NCBI RefSeq assembly: GCF_024684275.1
Contig: NZ_JAIKXF010000097.1
Span: forward strand, 1 to 48,646
Source of the DNA: Ruminococcus sp.
GTDB taxonomy: Bacteria; Bacillota_A; Clostridia; Oscillospirales; Ruminococcaceae
Direction of reading: 5' to 3'
Length of the DNA stretch: 48,646 bases
In this document: positions 34,101 to 42,429 of the stretch, in pieces
Numbering within the stretch: position 1 is the first letter of the stretch
How the letters are laid out: each line of letters opens with the position of its first letter
Position numbers and translations under genes: made by a program
The notes under the pieces: generated by a model
What the model saw: only the letters and a program-made list of their open reading frames with translations
Database searches by the model: none
Told to the model about the DNA's origin: nothing

Positions 34101-35202
34101 GAGCACCGCCAACCTTGAGTTCAGTCTTGGACTTATCGGAAACCTTAGCTGTCATAGTAACGACATCGCCCGGCTTAGCCTTCTCATTGCTGAGTGTCCA
34201 TGTTGTCTTGCCCTCTGTAGTACCCTTAGATACCTTGATCGAACCGTCAACAAACTTTACCTTAGAGGTAATGTCAGCTGAATGGCTGTCACTTACGAAG
34301 CCATTGCTCCATGAGACCTTGTAGGTTCCCTCAGGGCAGCTTGATGGGATCGTGTAAGAAATGTTCATGATAGTAGCATTGTCGCCAGCGATAACGCCCT
34401 TTCCTGAACCTGAATCGAATACGTAGGTCTGAACCTTCTCATCAAAAGATATAGGAGAAGCATAAGCTCCGCCTTCCTTGAGTGATTTGAATTCGATAGG
34501 AGACTCTGTCTTGATACCGAACTGAGCGCCTGCAACTGCGAGAACTCCGTCAGTATTTGTAACATAAGCCTTTAATGTAACTGTCTCACCCGGAGCACCC
34601 TCAACATTATCGAGTGTCCATGTAACGTTACCATTAGGGATATCCTTCTGTACCTTGATCGTACCTGCACCGAACTTCACACTTGATGTAATATCAGCGC
34701 TCTTTGCGTTACTAACGAAGAGGTCAGAAGCCTCTACTGCATAGTCGCCTTCAGCACAGTCACTTGGAACAGAAAATGTAAGATTGAGAACCACTGAATC
34801 GTTGTCAGCAACAACGCCCTTACCGCTGCTTCTCTCTAAAACGATGACATTACCATCGTAAGAAGCATTAGCACCGTAGGCCTCACCTGCCTTAACAGAT
34901 GTGAGCTTGATAGGTGACTTGGGGTTGATCTTGAACTGAGCACTTGTTACTTCGAGAGTAGACTTGCTTACTACTACTGGTAATGTTACAGACATACCAG
35001 GAGCAGCAACTGCAGTGCCTATGTTCCATTCAACTGATTCACCGGCATTTTTATTAGCAGAAACATCCAGTACTCCGCCCATATTAAGTTTAGGCTGCGA
35101 AGCAGTATTACCGCCCGCAGCACTAACTGGCGAAGCAAATGCACCTGCCATGAGCGAGAAGCTCATGGCAACGGATGTAACTGCTGAAAGCAGTTTCTTC
35201 AT
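31183..35202 (-). CDS. scaB: Anchoring scaffoldin ScaB with six cohesins and X-dockerin
   Basis: A 1339-residue secreted scaffoldin. A signal peptide (1-29) is followed by six cohesins, counted by their repeated xAGAQF strand and terminal GxIxV strand: about 56-185, 192-325, 332-466, 472-606, 632-778 and 855-996. Cohesins 1-4 are packed with 6- to 8-residue joints; 5 and 6 are flanked by Thr/Gly linkers (607-630, 779-852, 997-1070). The C-terminus is an X module (about 1072-1218) and a dockerin (about 1219-1322), starting DADLNN and with VNAVDSSGILSFY as second core. In R. flavefaciens the X-dockerin binds ScaE and the cohesins bind the ScaA dockerin. As I recall, described strains have seven or nine cohesins. 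Co-transcribed with scaC and scaA (52-bp gap). Confidence 0.95.
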   Translation of the reverse strand: MKKLLSAVTSVAMSFSLMAGAFASPVSAAGGNTASQPKLNMGGVLDVSANKNAGESVEWNIGTAVAAPGMSVTLPVVVSKSTLEVTSAQFKINPKSPIKLTSVKAGEAYGANASYDGNVIVLERSSGKGVVADNDSVVLNLTFSVPSDCAEGDYAVEASDLFVSNAKSADITSSVKFGAGTIKVQKDIPNGNVTWTLDNVEGAPGETVTLKAYVTNTDGVLAVAGAQFGIKTESPIEFKSLKEGGAYASPISFDEKVQTYVFDSGSGKGVIAGDNATIMNISYTIPSSCPEGTYKVSWSNGFVSDSHSADITSKVKFVDGSIKVSKGTTEGKTTWTLSNEKAKPGDVVTMTAKVSDKSKTELKVGGAQFCLDAKSPITYNDKIAEGDAYGAAIKYTKGTDRFVFELNGAGKAAADGSTIFSVDFKVPDNCPDGVYAVNWAETFVSDGKSNDVTNDIVLVDGSITVGKVDDIKGTATWVIPSEVEAEPGKTVELVAKVKGDSDLSVAGAQFSIVGTDPTKLNSVTGKPYGFTLSSDPEYKANCVFENATGATAKDGDTLFTITFDVPEGTPDGLYPVKWSKQFVTNDKSVDITKNVTFVDGSIRVGKPTSTTTTTGTATTTTVTGTTTTLPTGALIWQIDTKQIEVPAADTKVELRVYVNDKNNAKVGVAGAQFRINNDAGITLDSAKASEAYNAKFETDTKTDGIDKSAVTFVSEDLKNAVAANDANVAVLTFIVPANTPEGTYAVKFADGSLVVTDDKCRDITKNIIGLDGAIIIKKPDPDVPTGTSTTTTSTTTGTGTVTTTGTGTVTGTGTVTTTGTGTVTGTGTGTTTGTGTTTGTGTVTGTGTVTTTLADGVIRWQIDTVHAVPGETVKVNMIVLDPNKVNLGVAGAQFTVTPSITGDKGAELTAVGDVSAYGAKVHKGIDNNIRFIFEDKDAHVAPDKSIVAEFSYTVGKDAVPGTEIDLVISDLFATSGKSVDITKNIRGINGKIIIDDPKTTTTTTTGTGTATGTGTGTTTGTGTATGTGTGTTTGTGTATGTGTGTTTGTGTVTGTGTGSTSSTTSTTTATGTALNISFTTTANPWGTLPVEEWKNTTTKVGYDKSYATIKTDVGYYFSHDNGVRANGDKGGFSPDQITEIQIYDVYTDGKVELREAKTIDRSWINYGQATPEKVYKSRDHGTEHVTIDDFKYEVPVLYGDMPLVNPDGSALTVTAYIGVKGDADLNNLVDARDASAVLTYYANWNKISGPQKDAYVLSANENNGLKVTSPSDELDQLAAFLADVDTDEYDANNWKTKKSDRTVNAVDSSGILSFYALKQTTMKNSDSKDIWKSALSVSK
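32030..32190 (-). repeat. 36-bp tandem repeat in the scaB linker
   Basis: The linker before the X module is coded by a 36-bp unit (12 residues, TGTGTTTGTGTA pattern) repeated about four times with few changes. A related array lies at 32650-32825. Only two or three amino-acid types are used, as is usual for glycosylated linkers. Confidence 0.8.
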
Positions 35203-35254
35203 CAGTGCATTTCCTTTCCGAGCAAATTGCTCTTATTTAATTGATGTTTCTTGC

Positions 35255-37504
35255 TTAGGACTTCTTAGGAGTTACAGCCTTAGCCATATCATAACCGTTA
35301 GAAATGATGTAGCTGATGATAAGGTCTGCGTCAGCACCTGTGATCTTAACCTTAGCAGGATCGCAAGCTGCGCCTGTGATATCCTGAGGATCAACAACGT
35401 CTGCGTTTACTCTGCCCTGAGCCTTGTCGAATGCGAATCCAGCGTCTGCAAGGAATGTATCCATGTCAGCAGCCATGTTTCTGATAGCAACAACGTCAGC
35501 AACGTTTACCTTACCGTCAACGTTAGCATCGCCCCACATTGTAACCTTGATTGTCTTAGTCTCACCAGGGTTCTTTGTAGTTGTAGTTGTAGTTGTTGTT
35601 GGGTCTTGCTTAGCTGTTGTAGTAGCTGTAGCTGTAGTTGTTGTTTCCTTGCCAGGAGCCTTAGTTGTAGTTGTTGTGCCTGGGTCAGGTGTACCAACAG
35701 TTACTGTAAGAGGAGTAAAGTCTGTTGTGTAGTTGAAGTTTGTGTTATCCTTGAAGATCTTGCACTGGCTGTCGAAGCCGAGAGTGTAAGTACCGTCCTT
35801 AGCGTCAGCAGGAACCTTAACTGTGAGCATGAATGCTGACTTACCGTCCTCAGGAACCATAGGTGTGTCACCTGTGAGTGAAGCATAGCTTGCACGGAGC
35901 TCCTTGAGGTTAGAGTTTACAGATACGCCGTCGAATGCGCCTGCGCTCTCACCGATCTCAGTAACTTCAAGACCGTTAGCCTTGAACTGAACATCTGTAG
36001 CTGATACAGCCTTGCCGCCAGCTGTGATGTTTACGTCAACCTCGATTGTATCGCCTGGCTTATATGTACCAGCGCTCTTGCCTGTCTTGTAATCAACGAA
36101 CTCGAACTTAACGTCTGCATTAGAAGGCTTAGCTGTAGTTGTTGTTGTTGGGTCTTCAGTCTTCTTAGTTGTAGTTGTTGTAACAGCAGGCTTAGTTGTT
36201 GTTGTACCTGGATCAGGTGTACCAACAGTTACTGTAAGAGGAGTTGAAGCTGTCTTATAGTTGAAGTTTGTGTTATCCTTGAAGATCTTGCACTGGCTGT
36301 CGAAATCGAGTGTGTAAACGCCGTCCTTAGCGTCTGCAGGAACTTCGATTGTGAGCATGAATGCTGACTTACCATCCTCAGGAACCATAGGTGTGTCACC
36401 TGTGAGTGAAGCATAGCTTGCGCGGAGCTCCTTGAGGTTAGAGTTTACAGATACGCCGTCGAATGCGCCTGCGCTCTCACCGATCTCCTTAACTGTAAGA
36501 CCGTTAGCCTTGAACTGAACATCTGTAGCTGATACAGGCTTGCCGCCAGCCTTGATGTTTACGTCAACTTCGATTGTATCGCCTGGCTTATATGTACCAG
36601 AGCTCTTGCCTGTCTTGTAATCAACAAACTCGAAAGTAACATCAGCATCGCCTACAGACTTAACTGTAGTTGTTGTTGTTGGGTCTTCAGTCTTCTTAGT
36701 TGTAGTTGTTGTAACAGCAGGCTTAGTTGTAGTTGTTGCACCTGTATTACCGTCAGTAACCTTGATTGTGAGCTCGCTGAGCTTGAGGTTGCCTTCCTTC
36801 TTGGTGTATCTTGTGCCAGCGCTCTCAACCATTGGGCAAGGATTGTCGTTCTTGCCGGTAGCATCTGTGTTGTAGTCACAGAACATAACCTTATATGTAC
36901 CAGCAGCAATATCCTGTGGGATGATTGTGTCGAATGCATATAATGGATATGAATCAGACTTTGCGCCTGCCCAAGCATAATCCTTACCGTTGTTCATCCA
37001 TGAGCAGCCGATAAAGTAGTTGTCTGTCTTAGCAGCTGTCTGTGAAGATTCACAAGCCATCTGATAGAGACCAGCAGCCTTGTAGCCATCTCTTGCGCTC
37101 TTGCAGTAGCCGCCGAATGAGATGTACTTGTTAGTTGTGAACTCTACATCGCCGAGCTTGTAGGACTTGTTCTCAGATGTGTAAGCGTCCTTGGAAGGAT
37201 CATACATCTTGAACTGGATATCCTTAGAATCAGTTGTGATACTTGCAAGAAGTGAACCTGTTGAGTTGTTTGTATCCTCTGAATAGTAAACAGCAGATGG
37301 AATTGTGTAACCGCCGGCAGGAATGTCCTTCTTGTCGATTGTTATCTCTGACTTACCGGAATCAGCGGAAGGATTCTGGATATCATATGTTTTAATAGAT
37401 AATCCCTTGGAAGCGTCAGCAGCGCCTACTGTTGCAGGAACTACTGTGCATACCATTGATGCAGCCATACACAGTGATGTGACTGCAGAAATTAACTTTT
37501 TCAT
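35255..37504 (-). CDS. scaA: Primary scaffoldin ScaA with two cohesins and dockerin
   Basis: A 749-residue secreted scaffoldin. A signal peptide (1-28) is followed by an N-terminal beta-rich module (33-250) of unknown role that ends in a cohesin-like GTYKV strand pair, then cohesin 1 (287-428), cohesin 2 (464-605) and a dockerin (656-740). Thr-rich linkers join the modules. The cohesins are about 90% identical. The dockerin has a standard first calcium loop (D659 to D670) and a second half with an insertion containing GAACDPAK. In R. flavefaciens ScaA cohesins bind enzyme dockerins and ScaC, and its dockerin binds ScaB. It lies 97 bp after scaC and 52 bp before scaB, with no terminator between. 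AAAGGAATT precedes the ATG. Confidence 0.95.
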   Translation of the reverse strand: MKKLISAVTSLCMAASMVCTVVPATVGAADASKGLSIKTYDIQNPSADSGKSEITIDKKDIPAGGYTIPSAVYYSEDTNNSTGSLLASITTDSKDIQFKMYDPSKDAYTSENKSYKLGDVEFTTNKYISFGGYCKSARDGYKAAGLYQMACESSQTAAKTDNYFIGCSWMNNGKDYAWAGAKSDSYPLYAFDTIIPQDIAAGTYKVMFCDYNTDATGKNDNPCPMVESAGTRYTKKEGNLKLSELTIKVTDGNTGATTTTKPAVTTTTTKKTEDPTTTTTVKSVGDADVTFEFVDYKTGKSSGTYKPGDTIEVDVNIKAGGKPVSATDVQFKANGLTVKEIGESAGAFDGVSVNSNLKELRASYASLTGDTPMVPEDGKSAFMLTIEVPADAKDGVYTLDFDSQCKIFKDNTNFNYKTASTPLTVTVGTPDPGTTTTKPAVTTTTTKKTEDPTTTTTAKPSNADVKFEFVDYKTGKSAGTYKPGDTIEVDVNITAGGKAVSATDVQFKANGLEVTEIGESAGAFDGVSVNSNLKELRASYASLTGDTPMVPEDGKSAFMLTVKVPADAKDGTYTLGFDSQCKIFKDNTNFNYTTDFTPLTVTVGTPDPGTTTTTKAPGKETTTTATATTTAKQDPTTTTTTTTKNPGETKTIKVTMWGDANVDGKVNVADVVAIRNMAADMDTFLADAGFAFDKAQGRVNADVVDPQDITGAACDPAKVKITGADADLIISYIISNGYDMAKAVTPKKS
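35685..36660 (-). repeat. 528-bp direct repeat of the two scaA cohesins
   Basis: The coding DNA of the two cohesins and their linkers is nearly identical at a 528-bp period; for example GTACCAACAG occurs at 35691 and again at 36219. The differences are scattered single bases, which points to recent duplication or gene conversion. Confidence 0.9.
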
Positions 37505-37601
37505 TTGTAATAATTCCTTTCTTTAGGTTTTTAAGCCTATTAATAAAACATAAATTGGGTTTGTATTCCTTTGTAAGGGGGACAAATCAGATAATCTCGG
37601 A

Positions 37602-38474
37602 TCAGAGCTCAGAAATGCTCTTGAGCAGCCACTGCTGTATCTTCAGAGCGTCTCCGCCTGTGATACCCTTTACGCTGTCATCAACATCGCCGTTTGCCTG
37701 TCCCTGAGCTGTAATGTGCTTTTCGTCAGATCCGTTAAGACCGTACTTATTCGGGTTAGCAAGGCTCTGCATAATGAGAACAACGTCAGACATATCAACT
37801 CCGCTGTCGCAGTTAGCGTCGCCGCGGGTGATCTTGCCTGTAGGTGGCTGTGTAGTAGTTGTTGTCACCGTCTTCGTACCTACTGTAACGCTGCCGTCAG
37901 TCAGCTTTGTCTCATACTTGACGGGCTTGCCGTCCTTCTCATAGCCACAGCTGATTTCCTTATTCTTAACGCCAGACTTTGAATAAATCTCACGATCAAT
38001 AGGAATGATCTTAAGATCAGCAACTGTGCCGTCAGCAACGCCGCTTGCTACTTTACCCTTAATGGTGCAGAAAACGCCATCGCTCTTGAGCCAGTATGAA
38101 GCATCATCAGTAGATGTGGACCATGCCGCACTCGCCCAGCCCTCTGAACTGTTTACTGTTCCCTCAAAAAGAGGTGCAAGAGATGCTGAGAGATCCTTTG
38201 AGTCAGAACCGTTCTTAACGAGTGTTCCTGCCTCTATGGATTCAATTGTGAGTACCTTGCTGTCATAAGAAACAGCGAAGTCAAGGCACTGGATGCCGGA
38301 AGATGGGATATCAGCCAACGATACGTCCACCGAGAATGCTGCACCTGCCTCTGCGTTTACTTTGCCAACGGATATCTGCACTGTTTCGCCGGCAGCTACC
38401 GCAGGTGCGAGTGAGCAGACTGAAAGTGAAAGCATCGCAGCTAAAGCTCCGACGACTACCTTTTTTGTCTTCAT
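37602..38474 (-). CDS. scaC: Adaptor scaffoldin ScaC (cohesin-dockerin)
   Basis: A 290-residue secreted adaptor. A signal peptide (1-28) is followed by one cohesin (30-200), of a type different from those of ScaA, ScaB and ScaE (its core is IQCLDFAVSYDSKVLTIESI), a short linker, and a dockerin (214-290) with loops DANCDSGVDMSD (219-230) and DVDDSVKGITGGD (263-275). In R. flavefaciens the ScaC dockerin binds ScaA and its cohesin receives a different group of enzyme dockerins, so it switches the enzyme content of the complex. It is the first gene of the cluster, with an AAGGAGG ribosome site and an extended -10 promoter. Confidence 0.95.
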   Translation of the reverse strand: MKTKKVVVGALAAMLSLSVCSLAPAVAAGETVQISVGKVNAEAGAAFSVDVSLADIPSSGIQCLDFAVSYDSKVLTIESIEAGTLVKNGSDSKDLSASLAPLFEGTVNSSEGWASAAWSTSTDDASYWLKSDGVFCTIKGKVASGVADGTVADLKIIPIDREIYSKSGVKNKEISCGYEKDGKPVKYETKLTDGSVTVGTKTVTTTTTQPPTGKITRGDANCDSGVDMSDVVLIMQSLANPNKYGLNGSDEKHITAQGQANGDVDDSVKGITGGDALKIQQWLLKSISEL

Positions 38475-38531
38475 TATTTTTTCCTCCTTCTTCAGTAATG
38501 TTATATAACAAAGGAACCGATCGCCCCTTTT

Positions 38532-38540
38532 ATTATATCA
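38532..38540 (-). promoter_or_regulatory. Extended -10 promoter of the scaC-scaA-scaB operon
   Basis: TGATATAAT (TATAAT at 38532-38537, minus strand) is a TGn-extended -10 box, 58 bp upstream of scaC. There is no good -35 box, so activation by a regulator is plausible. Confidence 0.6.
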
Positions 38541-38819
38541 TGTCTTAATGCAGCGGATACACCGTTCCGCCCTCCCTGCAAAACCACATCACCGATATAC
38601 GAATGAAAGCTGTGCAAAGCGGTGGCTGTAAAGCCGCTGTCAGTCATACAGACGAGGCTAAGCTGTCCGAGCTGCGGTCGCATGGAACAGATTCTTACGC
38701 GACGTATGTACACGCCCTCAGAAGCTCCCCTCTGCCGTCAGCCTGTGACTAAAAAGCTTGTGCTCTGCCAGCAGTGGTTTTGTCTCAAGACGCATCACAC
38801 TGCCGTGATGGGATACTAA
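38541..38819 (+). other. GC-rich intergenic block with a weak Cys-rich ORF
   Basis: This block between scaC and the CapA-like gene is far more GC-rich than the sequence on either side. A plus-strand frame (GTG 38622 to TAA 38819) encodes 65 residues with CPSC, then Cys, then CQQWFC and HH, like a zinc ribbon. There is no ribosome site. It may be a gene remnant, or a regulatory region of the scaffoldin operon. From 38820 to 39005 I see only AT-rich sequence. Confidence 0.3.
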
Positions 38820-39005
38820 ATCCCAAATCTATATTTATTCATGATTTCATTATATATCAGGTCTAAAAAAAAGTAAATAGGTTCATATCGTTTTTGGTAT
38901 TTTACATAAACTGCAAAAGTGATTTTTGCACGGTTTGCACAATCGCAAAATTCTTGAAAAAGCCCTGTGAAAGGCAGTTTTTGAACCAAAAATGAATTTA
39001 TCAAA

Positions 39006-40265
39006 TTATTTGTCGAGTTTCCTGAATTCAGCAGGTATCTGCTCGTCGATTATGCGGTTTATGACGTCCCAGCCGAACTCGGGATACGAGCCCTGAGGCA
39101 CTGCATAAGGAAGTCCGTGACGCTCTGCCAGCTCGGGTGAATATTTGCTGTATGGGTATATCTTCATGTTGGAGAAATTGTCCTCGTAATGAATGATAGT
39201 AGGTATACAGCCCACATTTTCGAGCCTGAGCTCATTGGTGTCACCGTCGATGACTATATCGAAATCGGGCATTTCTCCCACAACGTTGAAGTTGTCGGTC
39301 TGTGCGCAGATGAAATTGCCCATTGAGTAGTAAACAAAGCCTTTGGTTCCGTCATCTCGCTCTATCCACTCCATAGTCTCTGCGGTATGAGTGTGACAGC
39401 CAAGTATCACATCAGCGCCCCAGCCGACCATTTTGTTTGCGAGCTCTATTCTGTCCTCTGTAACGACAGTTGTATCATCTTCGCCCCAATGAGCGGATAC
39501 GATGACAACATCTGCCAGATCATTGGCTTCCTTGATCTGTCTCTCGATGACGTCCTCCTCCTCGTTCTTGATGACTCTCAGGGGAACGTCGTCCAGCAGC
39601 GGATCAAAGCCGTTTATATGGTGCGCATAGGCGAGGAAGGCTATCTTTACGCCGTTGACCTCACGAACGCGGATATTGTTTGCATCCTCTTCATTCAGAT
39701 AAGCACCGAGAACCGTCAGATCGTTCTCCTCTGCCTTTCTGTTCCAGAATCTTATAGACTCCTCAAGACCGTCAGTACCCATATCGAGCAGGTGATTGTT
39801 TGCCATAGTGATCACATCGAAGCCCAGGTCTATGACCGCATCTGCTACCTCGGGAGGCGAATTGAAAATTAGCTGACCGCCGTCCGCACCGCGGACAGGA
39901 TTGCTCTCGGAGATGATAGTCTCCTGATTGAGAATTGCAAGGTCAGCGTCCTGAACGAGGTACTTTACCTCGGAATACATAGGCTTGAAGTCATAACCCA
40001 CGCCGCCTGCGAGAGCCTCGGCATTCTTGTATACCGAATAGTGTATGAGATTATCGCCTGCTGCAACAACATGGACCACCTTATCAGGCTGATCCTCGGG
40101 GAGCGGTTTGACGCCCTCTGTCGTTTCGGCAAGGGAGCTGCTGCTTGCTGCAGGCTCATGATCAATAGTTTCTGTACGTCCGACGACATTGCAGCTGACT
40201 ACTCCTGCGATCACCGCCGCAAGAAAAGCAACTGTACCGAGGGCACGTCCTTTTCTGAGTTTCAT
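39006..40265 (-). CDS. CapA-family lipoprotein (poly-gamma-glutamate synthesis-type metallophosphatase)
   Basis: A 419-residue lipoprotein from the ATG at 40265 (AAGGAGA 6 bases upstream; earlier in-frame ATGs lack a site). The signal ends in VVSC. The domain is the CapA/PgsA calcineurin-like fold: VAAGDNLIH (metal site), LAILNQETIIS, TMANNHLLDMG (second metal block), SAHWGED and LGCHTHTAE with metal-binding histidines, and YYSMGNF near the end. CapA acts in poly-gamma-glutamate capsule synthesis in Bacillus, but this family is broad and often found alone. Here no capB or capC is nearby, so the substrate is open. Confidence 0.88.
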   Translation of the reverse strand: MKLRKGRALGTVAFLAAVIAGVVSCNVVGRTETIDHEPAASSSSLAETTEGVKPLPEDQPDKVVHVVAAGDNLIHYSVYKNAEALAGGVGYDFKPMYSEVKYLVQDADLAILNQETIISESNPVRGADGGQLIFNSPPEVADAVIDLGFDVITMANNHLLDMGTDGLEESIRFWNRKAEENDLTVLGAYLNEEDANNIRVREVNGVKIAFLAYAHHINGFDPLLDDVPLRVIKNEEEDVIERQIKEANDLADVVIVSAHWGEDDTTVVTEDRIELANKMVGWGADVILGCHTHTAETMEWIERDDGTKGFVYYSMGNFICAQTDNFNVVGEMPDFDIVIDGDTNELRLENVGCIPTIIHYEDNFSNMKIYPYSKYSPELAERHGLPYAVPQGSYPEFGWDVINRIIDEQIPAEFRKLDK

Positions 40266-40326
40266 AGAGGTCTCCTTTTCGGCAGAGGGCATAAAATCCA
40301 TAAAAATTATACCTCTTACCATTTTC

Positions 40327-40355
40327 ATTATATCACATTATTTTTAATTTGGCAA
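40327..40355 (-). promoter_or_regulatory. Promoter of the CapA-like gene
   Basis: TTGCCA (40350-40355) and TATAAT (40327-40332) on the minus strand are 17 bp apart. The rest of the 40266-40594 gap is AT-rich and holds no gene. Confidence 0.7.
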
Positions 40356-40594
40356 TTACAAATTGTATCAAACTTAAATGAATTTACAACGCGTTTTAAG
40401 CACAATATACTTAATTCTGCTCAAAAAACAACGTATTTACGGCAAATTCTGCCATCCAGCTTTAGTATTCGCCTATATTTGTTCATTCATACGAAGTTTT
40501 TATATGTTTTTTGTACACTTTGACGATAACTTGCTGTTTTGTCCACTCTGTATACAATTTGCACTGTTTCGGATTCCAAAGCGTATAACGCAGC

Positions 40595-41596
40595 TCAGAC
40601 GCCCCCCTGTCGGCTCCGCTGAAGCTGAATGAACTCCTCCGCCAGAGTCTCCGCCTCTGCATAGGAGGAAAGCTGATAGCAGCGTCCGCGGAATTTTGCA
40701 GAGCCGTAATAGCCGTTCATGTACCATGCAGCGTGTTTTCGTGCCTCATGCATGGCAAGCTCCTCGCACTTTTCGCTGAGGTCAAGTATCATACGGATAT
40801 GCTCAAGCATTACCTGCATTTTTGTTTCAAGAGCAGGCGGCTCGTAAGCCTCGCCGCGCAGCTTCGCCTCTATCTCACGGAAAATAAAGGGATTGCCGTA
40901 GCTGCCACGACCTATCATCACAAGGTCACAGCCTGTCTCATCATACATCTTAATGCAGGACGCCGCGTCGGTCACATCACCGTTGCCGATAACAGGGACA
41001 CTGACAGCCTCTTTCACGGCTTTTATAATGCCGTTGTCCGACTCGCCGCTGTAGAACATATCCCTTGTGCGCCCGTGAACTGCTATTGCCGCAGCTCCGG
41101 CATCTTCGAGAGCCTTCGCCATTTCGGGAGCGTTTATGCTCTCAGCGTTCCAGCCGCTGCGTATCTTTACGGTCACAGGAGTCTCCCCTGCCGCCTTTAC
41201 TGCTGCTTCGGTTATCGCCGCAGCCAGCTTCATGTCCTTCATCAGCGCCGAGCCTGCTCCCGTTCCAACTACCTTCGGCACGGGACAGCCCATATTTATG
41301 TCGATTATGTCAGGACTGTACTCCAGAACTATCTTCACAGCCTCAGCCATAAAGTCGGGCTCGCTGCCGAAAAGCTGAACTGCCATAGGGCGCTCCTCAT
41401 CAGTTACCGTACACAGCTCCGCGGTCTTGCGGTCACTGTAGCATATGCCCTTTGCGGACACCATTTCGCTGACAACGTAAGCGGCGCCGTACTTCTTGCA
41501 CATGAGCCTGTATGCTCTGTCGGCAACTCCTGCCATCGGAGCCAGTGCAGCCGTCCGTGCAACAGTTCTGCTTCCTATTTTAATTGTATCAATCAT
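40595..41596 (-). CDS. dusB: tRNA-dihydrouridine synthase
   Basis: A 333-residue FMN TIM-barrel enzyme reducing uridine to dihydrouridine in tRNA. APMAGVADRAYR lies at the N-terminus, INMGCPVPKVVGTGAGSALM-type block (NMGCPVPK, catalytic Cys) at about 98-105, VKIRSGW at about 140-146, VHGRTR, and IGNGDVTD and IGRGSYGNPF for flavin binding. I set the start at the ATG at 41596, which overlaps the end of gtrA by 8 bases. It is co-transcribed with gtrA. Confidence 0.94.
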   Translation of the reverse strand: MIDTIKIGSRTVARTAALAPMAGVADRAYRLMCKKYGAAYVVSEMVSAKGICYSDRKTAELCTVTDEERPMAVQLFGSEPDFMAEAVKIVLEYSPDIIDINMGCPVPKVVGTGAGSALMKDMKLAAAITEAAVKAAGETPVTVKIRSGWNAESINAPEMAKALEDAGAAAIAVHGRTRDMFYSGESDNGIIKAVKEAVSVPVIGNGDVTDAASCIKMYDETGCDLVMIGRGSYGNPFIFREIEAKLRGEAYEPPALETKMQVMLEHIRMILDLSEKCEELAMHEARKHAAWYMNGYYGSAKFRGRCYQLSSYAEAETLAEEFIQLQRSRQGGV

Positions 41597-42080
41597 GGTG
41601 CTGCTCCGCGGTATCGTTTTCCTTATTTCTGAACACGAACACCTTGCTGAGAACATAGTTTGCGATGAAGATAAGAACCTGACTGAGGAAGGTGATCACA
41701 GTCTTGCTCATGCCAAGCAGGTCGCAGAAGATAAGGAATATAGCCTCCTCCATACCGAGGGTGGCAAGTCTTGCACCGTAAAACGAGGCAAAAACCTTCC
41801 AGAACTCCTTAGCGTTCTTGGTCTCGTTTTTGAAAACATACTTTTTATTGGTAAAGAATGCGAATGTTACCGCACATATCCAAGAGAAAACAACGCCTGC
41901 GGTGCTCTCCCACTTAGGCTCATCGGGGATAAGCTTGAAAAGCAGCAGCTTTGTTACGATAGACACGACGGTGGTGAGACCTCCGAAAACAAGATACAGC
42001 CACTTTTCTTCATATTTATAATATATCTTCTGAAGCGGCTTCGGAAGTATGGAAACGCACCACTTGATAAATTTCTCCAT
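41589..42080 (-). CDS. GtrA-family membrane protein
   Basis: A 163-residue membrane protein with four predicted spans and the GtrA hallmark: FGGLTTVVSI in span 1 and FFTNKKYVFKN after span 2, then a similar NYVLSKVFVFRN near the C-terminus. GtrA proteins are thought to help move polyprenyl-linked sugars across the membrane. No partner glycosyltransferase is next to it. The ATG at 42080 has AAAGGA 8 bases upstream. It overlaps dusB by 8 bases, and a leader hairpin lies near 42125-42155. Confidence 0.85.
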   Translation of the reverse strand: MEKFIKWCVSILPKPLQKIYYKYEEKWLYLVFGGLTTVVSIVTKLLLFKLIPDEPKWESTAGVVFSWICAVTFAFFTNKKYVFKNETKNAKEFWKVFASFYGARLATLGMEEAIFLIFCDLLGMSKTVITFLSQVLIFIANYVLSKVFVFRNKENDTAEQHHD

Positions 42081-42168
42081 TTTCAATATCCTTTCATATT
42101 AAAGCGCATTATTAATGCCTGTTCGGAACAACTGCCGTCCTTCGGCGGTTATTGCGGACGCATTTATT

Positions 42169-42197
42169 ATAATAGCAGTTTACGAAGGAAATTGCAA
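42169..42197 (-). promoter_or_regulatory. Promoter of gtrA-dusB
   Basis: TTGCAA (42192-42197) and TATTAT (42169-42174) on the minus strand are 17 bp apart. Nothing recognisable lies between here and the small-RNA promoter at 42396. Confidence 0.65.
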
Positions 42198-42395
42198 GCC
42201 ATTTCATGCGATTTTGTAGGAATTATTTAATTTTTCAAGCCCTTGTCCTCCTACACATTAATAATCGCAGCAGGCGCGGAGAGTGTTACACAAAACTGAC
42301 GAAATCTGAGGGAGATCCGGAGTACTATTACAGACAGTATATTTATTTATCTATATTACACTAAGTCGGCAGTATTTATTTGTGCAATACTGATA

Positions 42396-42424
42396 TTGTA
42401 TATAACCCAAAACTGTGATATAAT
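42396..42424 (+). promoter_or_regulatory. Promoter of the candidate small RNA
   Basis: TTGTAT (42396-42401), 17 bp, TATAAT (42419-42424). It is preceded by TG one base before the -10, giving an extended -10. No ORF follows before the terminator. Confidence 0.7.
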
Positions 42425-42429
42425 ACAAA

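Noticed and set aside
40733..41632. Plus-strand ORF of 299 codons opposite dusB
   Set aside because: It is antisense to a clear dihydrouridine synthase.
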